DNA of 64,000 bases from Panopea generosa. Taxonomy: Eukaryota > Mollusca > Bivalvia > Adapedonta > Hiatellidae. Both the position numbers and the translations under genes were made by a program. This document shows positions 23,267-34,412 of the stretch, in pieces. Where the stretch lies: assembly GCA_029582155.1 (NCBI GenBank), contig CM055900.1:76986731-77050730 (forward strand). The letters run 5' to 3'. Numbering within the stretch: the stretch's first letter is position 1; each line of letters begins with the position of its first letter. The notes under the pieces are model-generated. The model searched no databases. It saw nothing but the letters and a program-made list of their open reading frames with translations, and was not told the DNA's origin.

Positions 23267-24129
23267 AAAAATCAATGGTAGGTTTACACCTTAAAACTAC
23301 TTTGCAAAATCAAAACCTGGCAAAAATAAATAATTAATATCTACCTATCCACATGAAAAATACTGAGTCTGCAAACAATTTTTTAAGGCCAAAAGGTATA
23401 TATCAGTACCGTCTCAGTATTCAATTTTTTAAAGCTACAGTCTATGGCACCATACAATATGTAAGCATCAGTCATAGATTTTAGTTTGCTCATGAAAAAA
23501 GGTTTGAGTTTATTGCTTTCAAGTCTATTTTCTTTGTCAGTATTGTGTTTGGGAGGTCATCATTCCAGAGTCTGAAATTTAATCCATGACCCAGAGCCAT
23601 TAACGCATGTCTGCACAAGAAGCACCAGCAACATGATTGAATCTGGCCATCATGTTATGGTCTACAGGACCAAGGACTATCTAATAGACATCTTAGCAGT
23701 TGTGTACCTCCATCTCACTGGACCAACCGGCAACCAGAGGACATTTTTCAATATACATGCAGCCTTTCTGCTGGACAGTCAATTACAGGCATTTTTTTTC
23801 TATCTGGTATTAACATGATGAACCAGCTGCCAGACTGTATAGCCAGGTTGTAGACCATAGAGGGCTGCTGGTCCGGACTGGCCACCCTACCCTAGTCTAT
23901 ATACAGGTATCTGTCATCTAGTCAAACCCCTGCTGGGTACCTAGACTGATGCGCATAACTGATAAGAAGGTTAATATAAAAACAGCGGATAGGTTAAAAA
24001 GATAACTGTAGCAGTACAGGGTTAGATTTTAAAAGATTAAAAATAGAGCAGGTTTCTAAGGGGAGACATGTTCAACTCAACTAACGGATGATCTGAACTC
24101 TTAGTGCTTGTGAATGAACTTTTTATGTT
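23267..24129. other. unassigned; probably includes the decayed 3' end of the LINE at 24130-25812
   Basis: A 61-codon plus-strand frame at 23633 has no supporting signal. The minus strand just below 24130 continues the LINE C-terminus only as a decayed frame. Confidence 0.4.
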
Positions 24130-25812
24130 CCTTATCAGGAATCCTAAAATTTGGTTTGCCCTTTTAGTGATATTGTCAAGGTGTGTGTTCAATGATAGGT
24201 TTTGTGAGATTGTGATGCCGAGATATGTTGCAGATATGGCTGATTATAATATAGTGTTATGGAGAATGTAGGAGGTGTTGATAATTTTTTTACTTTATGT
24301 AGCATGAATGACCTGGCATTTTGATGGGTTGAAGTGTCATGTCCCACTTTGTTTCCCACTCCTCCAGCTGCTCTAAGACTTGCTGGAGTATAGCTCAGGG
24401 CTGGAAAATTCCACTCGTCCGCTCACCATGACGAGTGAATGTTTGGTCAGGACAAGTAAGGTTTAAGAAACTTACCTTAATATTTCTTTGATTTTAAGCA
24501 TTCAATAAACAATGTTGGAAAGGGAGGACGAGTAGCTTTTATAAGAAATTTCAAGCCTTGTTGCTGCTTGGGTATCAGATTTGAAAGATAGGTAGATCGC
24601 AGTGTCATCTGCAAAGAGACGAGTTTTACAGGTGACATGCTCTCGAAAATCATTTATATAAATGAGAAAAGAGTAGAGGGCCAAGGACAAACCCTTGTGG
24701 AACTCCAGAGGAAACAGGGATTCTGTTTGAAACAGAGCCATTGATGACAACAGACTGTGAACGGTTATCAAGAAATGTTTTGATCCATGAGAGTGTATCT
24801 CCCCTTATGCAATAGAAATGTAGCTTATATAAGAGCATTTCATGGTTCACTTTATCAAAGATCTTGCTGAAGTCTGAGGGAATGAGGTCTGTCTGTTCCT
24901 TCTGGTTTACAGAGCTCTTTCATAAGATTATGAGGTGAGTTTGACATGATCTTTTCTCTCTAAAACCATGCTGGAGTTCATAGAAGAGGTTTGAGGTTGT
25001 GAAGTGTTTGGTGAACTGGAAGAGACAATGTGTTCCAGTGTCTTGCACAGAATACATGTTAAAGAGATAGGACGATAGTTTGCTGGATTTAACTTTGAGA
25101 CTATTATATAGATAGGTTCAACATTAGCCATTTTCCAGGGTTCTGGTACAGTACCAGTACTGGGCGACTTACTGAAGATAATTTGCAGGATAGGTGATAT
25201 TTCTTTACAAGTGTTTTTAGGATGATGGGTTTTGATCTCATCGGGACCAGCTGCTTTGTGAGGGTTTAGATTTCAGGGAGTTTTTGTATGCTGTTTATTG
25301 ATGTTTGGCATTAGTCTATGAGTGCTGTAAGTTGATTTAGTGTCTTTGGCTGAGTCTGCTTTGAGTTGAAGTTTAATGTTAGAGTGATTAATGTGAAAAT
25401 GGAGATTTGGTAGTGAAAACTGATTGGAATTGCTCATTTACTGTATTTGCCTTGTCTATGTTTTACTGACAGAGTTTGTTTTGTTTTTTAAATGTCCTAT
25501 GAATTTAGTTTCGAGTGCTTTAAGAGAGTGTATAATTTTTTGTCATTTGGTCTTGAGGATTATTGGTCTGATTTTATATTGATGTTTAGGATGTCCTCCA
25601 GATATTCTTGATATGCTATTTTTGAGGCAGCTGTGTTTTAGATCTAGGTAATGTTCTTTGTATGTACTGCTTCCTGTGTGCATGTGCTTTTCATAAGCTT
25701 TGTTACGTTTTCTGTATGGACGTTTAAGGTCAACTTTTATCAATGGAAGCAAGGAATGATATAGAGTAGGAAAAGCAACTGATTGAGATTCTTTGAACGC
25801 TTGCTTATTCAC
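24130..25812 (-). pseudogene. LINE (non-LTR) reverse-transcriptase pseudogene, Jockey/CR1-like
   Basis: Seen on the minus strand, in order but in different frames: a basic linker with RKRNKAYEKHMHTGS ... EHYLDLKHSC (about 25700-25600); LNPANYRPISLTCILCKTLE (25080-25020); SGVPQGFVLGPLLF (about 24690); YINDF and the polymerase core FADD (24650-24590); then, past an insertion, LEQLEEWETKWDMTLQPIK (about 24370-24310) and TYLGITISQNLSLNTHLDNI (about 24230-24170). This is the standard order of a non-LTR RT domain, which copies element RNA at the target site. Frameshifts and stops break it repeatedly, the endonuclease end is missing, and a 165-bp MITE interrupts it at 24396-24560. It is an inactive, 5'-truncated copy. 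Confidence 0.9.
24396..24560. mobile_element. MITE 5 (165 bp, hAT-like ends) inside the LINE pseudogene
   Basis: CAGGGCTGGAAAATTCC at the left and GAAATTTCAAGCCTTG at the right are imperfect inverted repeats of the CAGGG type typical of hAT elements. Removing the segment rejoins ..KSDTQAA.. to ..LQQVLEQLEEWE.. of the RT. The 8-base flanks (GTATAGCT, TTGCTGCT) match at only about half the positions, so a target duplication is not secure. Confidence 0.7.
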
Positions 25813-26774
25813 GCAAAATCTCGCAATATCTCGTTTTCAATTATCTTAACTTTCATTCATCTCAGAAACACAAATTAAAATGCGTACATTGCAGAATGAA
25901 ATCGCCATAAAAATGAAACCATTCCCATAAATTTGTGTTTTGAATTGTTGAAGGACTTGTGATTACAAAATTTGTATACTGCAGCTAAAATTAAGACAAA
26001 ATACAAATTTTTTTTCTTCAAACGAGAACCACAATATCATTAATTCAAGATCATTTTGCGTGATCAAAGTATGTTTAAACATCTAAGATTACATACAACT
26101 TACAGTTTATACAGAAGAAATCAGTTGCCTATGGATTATAAATGATAAATTTGAATCCTTGTGTGCTATTTCATCAACATTTAGTAAGGAGAATCCTGTC
26201 AGAGATGCACATTTCCTATCCTTCTATACAAGTCCTTGACGGAAGTTTATTTTTTGTTGGTACATGTATGTAGGTTTCAAATTCAACACCAATATTTATG
26301 TTTTCATATGTTTCTTAACAGAGCAGTGATCATATGTCCTGCTATTGCTAATATTTTCATGGAATTTGGTGAGATGTGCTGTCAGGCTGTGTCAGTCTGC
26401 TCTTTTGTATATAGAGGTATTTATACTGGTCATACCTATTACCACGCGTTTAAAACTTTGCCAACCATTTAAGTAATGTCATCAATAATAAACAATAATA
26501 CAGTTACTTAAGTGTGCTGAGTAATAAACAGTTGCCGGTACAAAATGTTAACAAATGCCGATGCTTACGGAAGTTGGAGCTTTGCGCATGTCTGGGATAT
26601 TGTTATTATATGGGCATTCGCTGTAATAGGTATATCACGGTATTAGGTATACAAAGGACATAGTCGATTCCATTCATGTTTTCATCAATTTTACCTTATA
26701 TCTGTAGGACATTGTATAGCGACATTGCGAAAACAACCTGTCACATTTTAAATCATGGAAAGCTTCGAAGATCT
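25813..26774. other. unassigned sequence
   Basis: AT-rich with no endonuclease-domain remnant upstream of the LINE pseudogene. The 78-codon frame at 26236 lacks supporting signals. Confidence 0.45.
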
Positions 26775-27625
26775 TAAGCATATCATAAGGATGGGTGCAG
26801 GACGAAGCATACCACTGTCTTTCCGTACAACTGCCTTTACGTACCATTTCAGGACAAAGCGTACCACATGAAGATTATATAGTAGTAAATACCTGGTGGG
26901 ACACTCGATAATATGTTGTCAACTTGGTGTGAATAACAAGTATTATTTGCTCAAATCAGTCCTATATTAAAGCAAACTGACAAAAACAAAGTAGTAATGG
27001 GTATTATCAGATTAATTAAATGAAAAAATATCCCGATTAATTGTAAAACAACTCCTTAAATTGGAACCCAATTAAGATCCTCAAATAGCACAAACTTGTA
27101 ATTACACATCTTGATTAATATAATAATAAACAAGCAAATATAAGGACAAACATGGATATTTACAGAGTACTCAAAGGTATGAACTTTTTTATTATAATAG
27201 CTTAAATGCAATTTAAATACTTTAATTAGTATATGATTTTACCAAATAATACAATATAAAAGATATACTGTAACACTGGAATAAATAAAAACAACAACAA
27301 TAAAACATGTAGTTAAATCAGAGACGTATTATAACTCATAAATATTTTTTATTGGTTAAATGCATAAATATTATTATTTATTGGTTAAATGCATAAATAT
27401 TATTTACATATGACATTTATTGGTGTCCAGCGATAAAAAATATAACATACTTCACATTTGAACAGTTAAAAAAATATATATATATATAAACTACAAACAA
27501 TACATTAATATTATTAAATTTTCCCTATATAATCTATATGTGGTACTCTTCGTCTTAGAAACTGGTACGCTTCGTCCTGGTACGGTAAGGCAGTGGTCCG
27601 ACATTCCATAAGGATCTATGTTCAA
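26775..27625. mobile_element. foldback element of about 850 bp with inverted arms of about 90 bp
   Basis: The left arm contains CATAAGGATGGGTGCAGGAC, ACTGCCTTTACGTACC and GGACAAAGCGTACCACATGA. The reverse complement of the right arm gives ACTGCCTTACCGTACC and GGACGAAGCGTACC ... GTACCACATATAG. The arms also share internal GACGAAGCGTACC motifs. The interior is very AT-rich and has no ORF, so this is a non-autonomous inverted-repeat element. Confidence 0.75.
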
Positions 27626-27909
27626 TATTCTCGTAATCTGTTTTCGACATTTCGTTGACGATAATCGTCCAGTCCAACCCGATTTTTCTCAACTGAGCAC
27701 TAAATTATTACTCTACGTGTATCAACTTTTTTGCTGACATATATATCTAAGTGAAAATACATTCTTTACTCAAAGCGCAACATTACTAATAACATACTCA
27801 CAAAAGGTAAAGGTCTGTCAGATTTTTCTGCCACCAACTGTTTATGTTTTTTGCGAGACGGTGCTTCGTGCTTTTCACACGTTTTATTTATCCACTGTTG
27901 TGAAGTTTT

Positions 27910-28344
27910 TGTACTTTATTCTATAGTAAATAATAAAAGTTTGAAGGCTTATGGTTATTAGAGAGACCCAAATGAAAAAAGTGAAACTTATATTTTAATG
28001 TTTGTCAACCTCTGCACTACCAAAATATTATGAGAAAAATAGGGGTCATGAATGTGTCATATAAGATATATTTTTCTGCTCAGTGTGCGCACTTTCAAAT
28101 TGAAAGTAGACTTCGAAAATCATTTACTCATACCCCAATTTCCAAGCATCATTTGTTTTGGTTCTAAATTCACAACTCAAACATGACAATGCTTTCAGAA
28201 TGTTCAAAATACACAAGTAATGCCATTCAAATAAGAAAATGTGCATTAAAATAAGGAAAATATATATTTTTAAAGTAGAAACAATGATTATTTATAACCG
28301 CCATTACATACTTCCTTTTTCCAATGGTGGTACTATGCCTTAAA
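27910..28344 (-). repeat. dispersed repeat, family H, minus-strand arm
   Basis: Opposed partner of 22812-23266. On the plus strand it reads GTACTTTATTCTATAGTAAA ... GGTGGTACTATGCCTTAAA. Confidence 0.88.
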
Positions 28345-30379
28345 CATACATACCTGCAATGACGTACATAGAGATATACAAGTCAGTGATACCCGGTAGA
28401 TCTGTGTAGTTTTTAATTGATTTTTTTACATATATTTTAATACGTTATATAATATCCATATATGATCCATTATTACTTGTATTAATTGATGATGAAATAA
28501 TTGTTATAACTTTTTCACAATTTTGTATTAGTTAAATTTCCTTGTAAATGCAAGTGACGTTACCTGGGATACATCATTTCATATCATTACAAAGACTCAG
28601 GCAGCAGAAACATTGAGAAATTAGGTGAACTAAACTTAAAATACGTTTTGGTGTTTCCTAAATCTCTTATGTAGAAGTAAAGTTCAGTACTCCAATTTAC
28701 AAACCTCTCCAAGTCCGATTAAATACGCTGTGAATGGACAACTTTTCTATTATTTGGATATCCGATCTGCTGTCCATAACCAGGGCTAGGAAGACGCTTA
28801 AAAATAAACAATGGGAAGTATGAACTTTGTACCATTTGTTAAATGCTCATTGCTGAATAATGCAAAGTCACCATAACAACAAAGTTTAAAATTGATAATT
28901 AATCGTGTCGGTGCTTGTTTAAACAACTAGCCATATTGCTGTCAACCGTGTTTCGTCGACATGTAACACCAGTGTTTTCGACATCACCGACCTGAATACA
29001 GTGGTGGCAATCCCTTGACTAATGCCTGCCGCCATGAAGTTTGATGATAGAAGCAAAAGTTCAAAAGTTTGATTAAGTTACTGTTTCTTTTTGTACAGTT
29101 CCCTTAAACTGCCTAAATCATGACATTGTACGAGAATGGTATATAGTTACAATCTCTTCCTAGACGACATGTTCAAAAGCTGTCGAAAAAATATAGCATA
29201 AACATGAACTTCTTTTCTCCAATATCAGACATTGGCTTTCAAGTATTAAATTCATCAGATATGCATGAAAAACGTGAAGTTCACACCAGGATATTACGGT
29301 GAACAATTGTGCGAATTTTCAATCCATTCCCCCATCAAGATACTGCGCGACTGGTTGCAACACATTTTTCCAAGTCCAACCAGGGGTAGACGTCTGTTGA
29401 AGAGTTATGTACCCTGTAACTATGCACATGTGCAGTTCACATAGGGCATCTTGGTGAACCCCATATTTTCAGGCAGTTAATTTTAAAAAAAATATGTTTT
29501 AAACAAGAGGCCCATGGGCTTCAACAGTCACCTGATTATCCAAATAACATTCACATAAGTCTATTCAGTCATAAGAAATAATGTTGTTTTTTTTGTCAGT
29601 TTCCCTTATCGCCACCAATTATTTCCAAATTACACTTGCAGTGGCGTAACTTCCTAAAAATGCCAAAAATGTAATAAAAAGCGTACCCCTAGCGGTGTGG
29701 TAAACTATAAATTCGCCCCCCCCCCACCCCTCCCCCCATTAAATATTTAACACTATTTATCAATTTTGGTGAATTCAATGTTAATATTAAAGACAACCAG
29801 GCCCCTAAAACGTAAGAAATTTACGCCTAAACGCACCCACGACGTCCTAGCGGCATCTATTCCCAAAGCAAATCTGTATGAGTTCCATGATTCCAATTAT
29901 AACGCTTGCAAGACAATATTCCATTTGACAACGGGTAATAAAAACATGTGTATATATGCTTCTAAATTACACGTGGTCGTAACAAGACCGCGAATACAAT
30001 ACCCGTGAATGTGCTTTTGTCAATGGATTATAAATTATATTACATGTAATAGCTATTTCAATAAAAGAACGCACATATTATGTACTTTTTTCTTTAAATA
30101 GATAAATGAGTAAAATGGTAAAACTATAAGTGCAAAAAAATATAACAAAAGATAAAACATTTATTCATTAATATACTGACTTAATAAAAATATTTGCTAT
30201 CACTTTATATTCATATTATGTAAATGTTTGTAACATGATAAACGTTTTATCTTAGGTGTATAAAAGACATAAAAATATATACGTCTATCGTTACTTTATT
30301 AGCCTGCGGTTTACCAGTAAGGCGAACAGCCCATACTTGAAATCCTCGCACAGGAGGTCAACCTGAAGCATGGTTGCAG
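28345..30379. other. mostly unassigned; possible family C left end at 29503
   Basis: AACAAGAGGCCCATGGGCTT then CAACAGTCACCTGATT at 29502-29537 resembles the left end of family C/G repeats, but no matching right end is visible. A C-rich tract lies at 29716-29748. The 80-codon frame at 29766 is unsupported. Confidence 0.45.
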
Positions 30380-30419
30380 TGTTACAATTGCTTAATCACC
30401 GGTTGTGGAGGATTAACCG

Positions 30420-30820
30420 CGTTTCCCATTTTCTTACTTATTTCCAAACTACTACTACTGTTGACTTTTATTTTCTTCAAATTTCTATCCTAGCACACAA
30501 TACTCATACTCTGTTTCTTGTTATATATAACCATTTGTTATTCATTCTTTCCATACTTACTCCAATCTTTTTATCTTTTCTTCTTCCCATACTGACTTTA
30601 TGCTTTCCTTACTTACCTCATACTCAATTCTTGTAATCTGGTTTACTATTCATACTTTCTTTGTTCTTGTAATCTTTGTTTCTTTTTTTCAATTAATACT
30701 TCAATCTTGTTAATTTAATTTCTTTCCCTTCTTCATTCTTGTTATCTTTATTCTTTCCTTACTTACTTGATTATCGTTATCTTCGCTTCAAACTTCAATC
30801 TTATTATCTTGTATGACGGG
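30420..30820. repeat. pyrimidine-rich strand-asymmetric tract
   Basis: About 400 bases are dominated by C and T on the plus strand, built from degenerate units such as CTTACTTTCC, TTCTTGTTATCTTTATTC and TTCAATCTTGTT. An 88-codon hydrophobic frame here reflects the composition. Confidence 0.65.
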
Positions 30821-31452
30821 TTATTTAAGGAGTAGAAAATGGTATGGAAACCTATAGTGACCCCGTTGTACATGTATGCTCCAAACTAATGTTCAAACAA
30901 AGGTTTTTTCGTGATACCTGGGCTCATTCCGTTCAACGTCTACATTACATAAGCTAACTACACACGATAAACGGTACTTCTTGTTATTTTTGTGCACGTG
31001 GTTTGGCAGTGAGGTAAGAAAATTCATTATTTTCATATTATTATTTCGCTTACAAATTAAAGATATAACCGATACGAGCGGCATTGTTTTTAAGTTTTAA
31101 GCGGGCATGTGTTTTTGTATGGGAACATTGCCGTTTCCTCAAACATTCGAGAAAAGTGGTGGTTAAACCACTTTTAGATTGAAAACACGTCATTTACTGG
31201 TCAATTTATTACTTCGAAAGTATTTCTGGAAGTACTTTATGGGTTTTAAATTTGTTTAATATATCAATATACCAAATTATGTCAGTAAAAAAATACAAGT
31301 TGAGGTTATAAGGGTTTTAAACGCCAAAATTTGCTTAGTACGTAACATAAGTAGGTACCTCGTATATTGTACGCTTCATAAGTCGGTATATTGTGGCATG
31401 GAGCGGTATTCAAATAACATGAAATGCTACTACTCTCCAACATACTGATTTT
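30821..31452. other. unassigned sequence
   Basis: No gene or repeat was recognised. Confidence 0.45.
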
Positions 31453-32754
31453 TTATGCCCCCGGCATATAGTATCACCGCTGTCCGTACGTACGTCCCGT
31501 ACGAAAATGATTTCCGACTGATATCTTTAGTTTTAATGAACAGATTTAACCCAAATTTGGTGTGTGATTTCACATTCAGATAATACAGGTCAAGTTTCGG
31601 TTTGATGATTTTTGATGGAGCTATGCCCCTTTTTGGAATTTGAATATTGACATATGTCAAGAAATTGGTTTCCGCTCGATATCTCTTGAAGGATTGGATG
31701 GATTTGATTCACATTTGGTAGAAAGATATATTGTGATAAACTACAGCTCAAGTTCAATTTCCGTCAAAATCCCTGCATATTAATTAGGTGTTCTGGGCTC
31801 TAATTGGCTGATAGTTTCCGACTTTAAAATCTTTAGTAATGGACCGATTTTGACAAAAATTTCTATTTGGCTTTATATTGTAAGGTACCACCGACCTTAA
31901 ACGGGAAATAAAAAGCTAACAACGCCAATTTAGATCTATCAACAACACGATTTATTTCTTGCACTCAGATCTAATAATTATTTGTGTTATTATATTTTGC
32001 TATCTGTCAGGTGGACACGAGTTACTTAAATTTCCTTAATGTTATAATAATGATCTACCTGCGAGATCACTTAGATATGTAATTGAATTTATATATAACC
32101 CTGGAGATTCAAAAACTCCCGGTGACCGGAGTTTTTGTTTATAGCAATCGGCTGGTTGCCCTCTTTGCTTACATGGAAAGTCCCCGAATGAGAGCCAATC
32201 TCTTATTTATAACCTCTTGGAAATGTCCACCTGACCTGATACGACCAATGGCTGAGGACTCGGAGGGGTCCGGCAGCTGGGCTAACCAATCAGAACAGGC
32301 ACGGTTCACCGACAACCAATCGCTATCGAGACCGATGAACCGTGCAAGTCTGACTGAGAGCACCTGCTCACCAGACCTGTCAAAAGTCAGCAGAGACCTA
32401 TCAAAAGTCAGCAGCCCTTGGTACACAACTAAAGCAAACATGTAACGTAAGTAAAAATACACAGTTTTGCATTTAGTATAAACTTTCAGCAATTTCGTCA
32501 TAACAAGAATATAATAGATCTATAGGTTTATGAATAAAGGTCTCGCTTTCATGAAAGTTACCATAAAGTGAGACCGGTTCAGACGATCACCGTGACCTCT
32601 AATCCACATGTTGTTTATCAAATCTCTTTATATAAATATGTAATCTGTCTACAATATATATATAAATAACCATAAGATTTACACAGCAATACTCTTCAAC
32701 TGGTATGACAATAGACAATTGTATAAGAATAACATAACTCAGTTATCGATACTT

Positions 32755-32758
<4 letters not shown>

Positions 32759-32803
<45 letters not shown>

Positions 32804-32876
32804 AAACAACAACAACAACAACAACAACAACAATAACAACAACAACAACAATAACAACAACAACAACAACAACAAA
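32759..32876. repeat. (AAC)n microsatellite, about 118 bp
   Basis: CAA/AAC triplets are nearly unbroken, with a few AAT and AAA interruptions, ending two bases before an ATG. Confidence 0.97.
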
Positions 32877-32877
32877 T

Positions 32878-33021
32878 ATGGCGGACAACTGTAAAACGGA
32901 GAGTTTTACTCCTAAAAATATATTAAATAAACTGTTTAATAGTGACCTTCAGTATAATAAGAAGTGGTCTAAATATTCATTAGTTGAGAGTAGAAATATT
33001 GACTTTAATTTATTATTTTAA
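32878..33021 (+). CDS. 47-codon ORF after the (AAC)n tract, unrecognised
   Basis: ATGGCGGACAACTGT opens 47 codons: MADNCKTESFTPKNILNKLF then NSDLQYNKKWSKYSLVESRN then IDFNLLF, with a TAA at 33019-33021. The context CAAATATGG is favourable (A at -3, G at +4), the peptide has normal mixed composition, and the CAA-rich leader would be unstructured. It looks like the start of a longer mobile-element protein that was truncated, but no family is recognised and a chance ORF cannot be excluded. Confidence 0.3.
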   Translation: MADNCKTESFTPKNILNKLFNSDLQYNKKWSKYSLVESRNIDFNLLF

Positions 33022-33034
33022 GTTATTTTGTTAA

Positions 33035-33363
33035 AGCAACGCATCCACGTTTAAACTTTTTTAAAAAGTTTTTCAATTGAGTTGTGAGCACATTTTCTAT
33101 ACATAAATATATGGTCAGTGAGCTGTATATGTGCTAACAAACACTATCCAGAACGCTTTAGAATTATAAAAAAAGATGTCCAAATTATAAAGCGTGACAA
33201 ACGCTTAATAAATTATTTTTATATTGCCGAGGATTCCAACTTGGCTTCAAATTGAATTATGCGAGTCGTATTAAAAAAAACTTCACGTTTTAGTGCGTAG
33301 TGTACTTTACCTGCCTTGAAAGTCATTTTGACAATTTTTTTTTACTCGGGTGAGTGTGTTGCT
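33035..33363. mobile_element. MITE 6 (329 bp), piggyBac-type with TTAA duplication
   Basis: TTAA at 33031-33034 and 33364-33367 flank an element starting AGCAACGCATCCACG and ending CGGGTGAGTGTGTTGCT, an imperfect inverted repeat of about 16 bases. An exact TTAA duplication is the hallmark of piggyBac-mediated insertion. There is no transposase, so it is non-autonomous. It sits just 10 bases past the stop of the 47-codon ORF. Confidence 0.88.
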
Positions 33364-33598
33364 TTAAATTAGTTATGGTTCTTACAATATCACAATACCC
33401 AGGTCAAGTTGGACAAGGGATGGAATTGGCGCATATTAATTATGTGATCTTGACTCTGATTTGCTGACGGTTTCCGGCCTCTAAAATCTTTATTGATGGT
33501 CCAATTTTGATGAAACTTGATATTTGACTTTATTGATATCTACAATGTAGTTACAAAGCGGGGGCATCTGTGTCACATGGACACATTTCTAGTTTATT

Positions 33599-34247
33599 CA
33601 TTTTTAAGTTACATTTTGATAAGCACTTTACAAATTAAGTTTTATTTTCGTTTTAGAACAGTAGTATCCAGCTCACTATGCTGTACGACATATTGCAACT
33701 GTTTCAGACCCGAAGACCTTAGGCTACCTATTCTTCGTGTAATACATGTACACTACTTACATTGTACTATTCGTCTATCGGCACTCGATGGCATAAAATG
33801 ACGCTAAATATTAAACATTGTTCTAATAATATTTCCTTTAGCAAATTAAAAAAAAAAATCATTGCATTGATAAATTTTTGTTGTTGTTGTTTTTGTTTTG
33901 TCTTCTATTATTTTCTTTATTCGTGTGTTGAAGTAATTGACATTTTGATACAATAGTAACTGATAAGCCGTATTATGCCAGGTAACTCTTCTCATTTTGT
34001 TATCATTTATTTACGTTTATGCTAATGTTGTAAATCTAACATGCATTGTACCTGTCACTTTAATAAGTAATTAACGTATACAGTAATGCTGGTTTAACGA
34101 GACATGTAAAATAATGAAAATAACAAATATGCATCATGTATCCATTTATTTAACGGTTTACGGAACACAAATATACACCTGATAACATACAACGACAGAA
34201 TGTGCTCTATCAAAACTTGATAAGTAACAGAATCTGATGTAATATTA
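33599..34247. other. mostly unassigned; SINE family B tail at about 33770-33815
   Basis: CACTCGATGGCATAAAATGA then CGCTAAATATT matches the 3' tail of SINE family B; a possible CAGACCCGAAGACCTTAGG relic precedes it. The remainder is AT-rich. Confidence 0.5.
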
Positions 34248-34412
34248 TAATGGCGGAGTGGTAGAGAATGGAGCCCATGACCGTCACGGCTGTGTGCGGT
34301 GTCCTTGAGTAAGACACCCTTTTCCGCATATGCTTAGCACTGGTTCTACCAAGGAAGACTTCGAGCGTGATTTGTCTTAGTTGTAAGAATTAAACTAATA
34401 TTTTACCCTGCG
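34248..34412 (+). mobile_element. tRNA-derived SINE, family A
   Basis: AATGGCGGAGTGGTAGAG is followed by GGCTGTGTGCGGTGTCCTTG, GCATATGCTTAGCACTGGTT and GAAGACTTCGAGCGTGATTT. The B-box segment is partly deleted. Confidence 0.78.

Larger units (their letters stand above)
31881..33374 (+). mobile_element. insert of unknown class: hairpins, (AAC)n and short ORF
   Basis: The segment replaces the middle of the family I repeat. It holds, in order: TATATATAACC at 32090; a hairpin (CAAAAACTCC / GGAGTTTTTG, 32110-32137); three CCAAT motifs (32244, 32286, 32316); a duplicated TCAAAAGTCAGCAG (32379 and 32400); a second hairpin (GGTCTCGCTTT / AAAGTGAGACC, 32539-32575); (AAC)n at 32759-32876; and a 47-codon ORF. 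A MITE occupies its right part. It could be the 5' fragment of a retroelement (regulatory leader plus start of a first ORF), but no reverse transcriptase or terminal repeat is visible. Confidence 0.45.
31453..33598. mobile_element. dispersed repeat, family I (TGCCCCCGGCATA ... GCGGGGGCATC), interrupted
   Basis: The left end TATGCCCCCGGCATATAG and right end AAGCGGGGGCATCTGTGTCA contain opposed CCCCCG/GCGGGGG motifs. A tandem internal block, TTTCCGACTTTAAAATCTTT at 31813 and TTTCCGGCCTCTAAAATCTT at 33469, appears on both sides of an inserted stretch of about 1.5 kb (about 31881-33374). No ORF belongs to the outer element. Confidence 0.68.

Noticed and set aside
23633..23818. 61-codon plus-strand frame next to the LINE
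   Set aside because: No homologous motif was recognised and it is opposite to the LINE orientation; likely chance.
29766..30008. 80-codon basic frame
   Set aside because: It begins with a non-ATG start next to a C-rich tract; no splice sites, domain or repeat link supports it.
30370..30636. 88-codon hydrophobic frame resembling a membrane protein
   Set aside because: The hydrophobicity follows from the pyrimidine-rich tract, which encodes Leu/Phe/Ser/Ile in any frame.
32090..32320. Pol II promoter from TATATATAA plus CCAAT boxes
   Set aside because: The CCAAT motifs lie downstream of the TATA-like site on the same strand, the wrong order for a standard promoter; kept only as an observation.
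32083..32445. 120-codon frame in the unclassified insert
   Set aside because: It starts at a non-ATG codon (TTG), runs over hairpins and duplicated TCAAAAGTCAGCAG, and fits a regulatory leader better than a protein.
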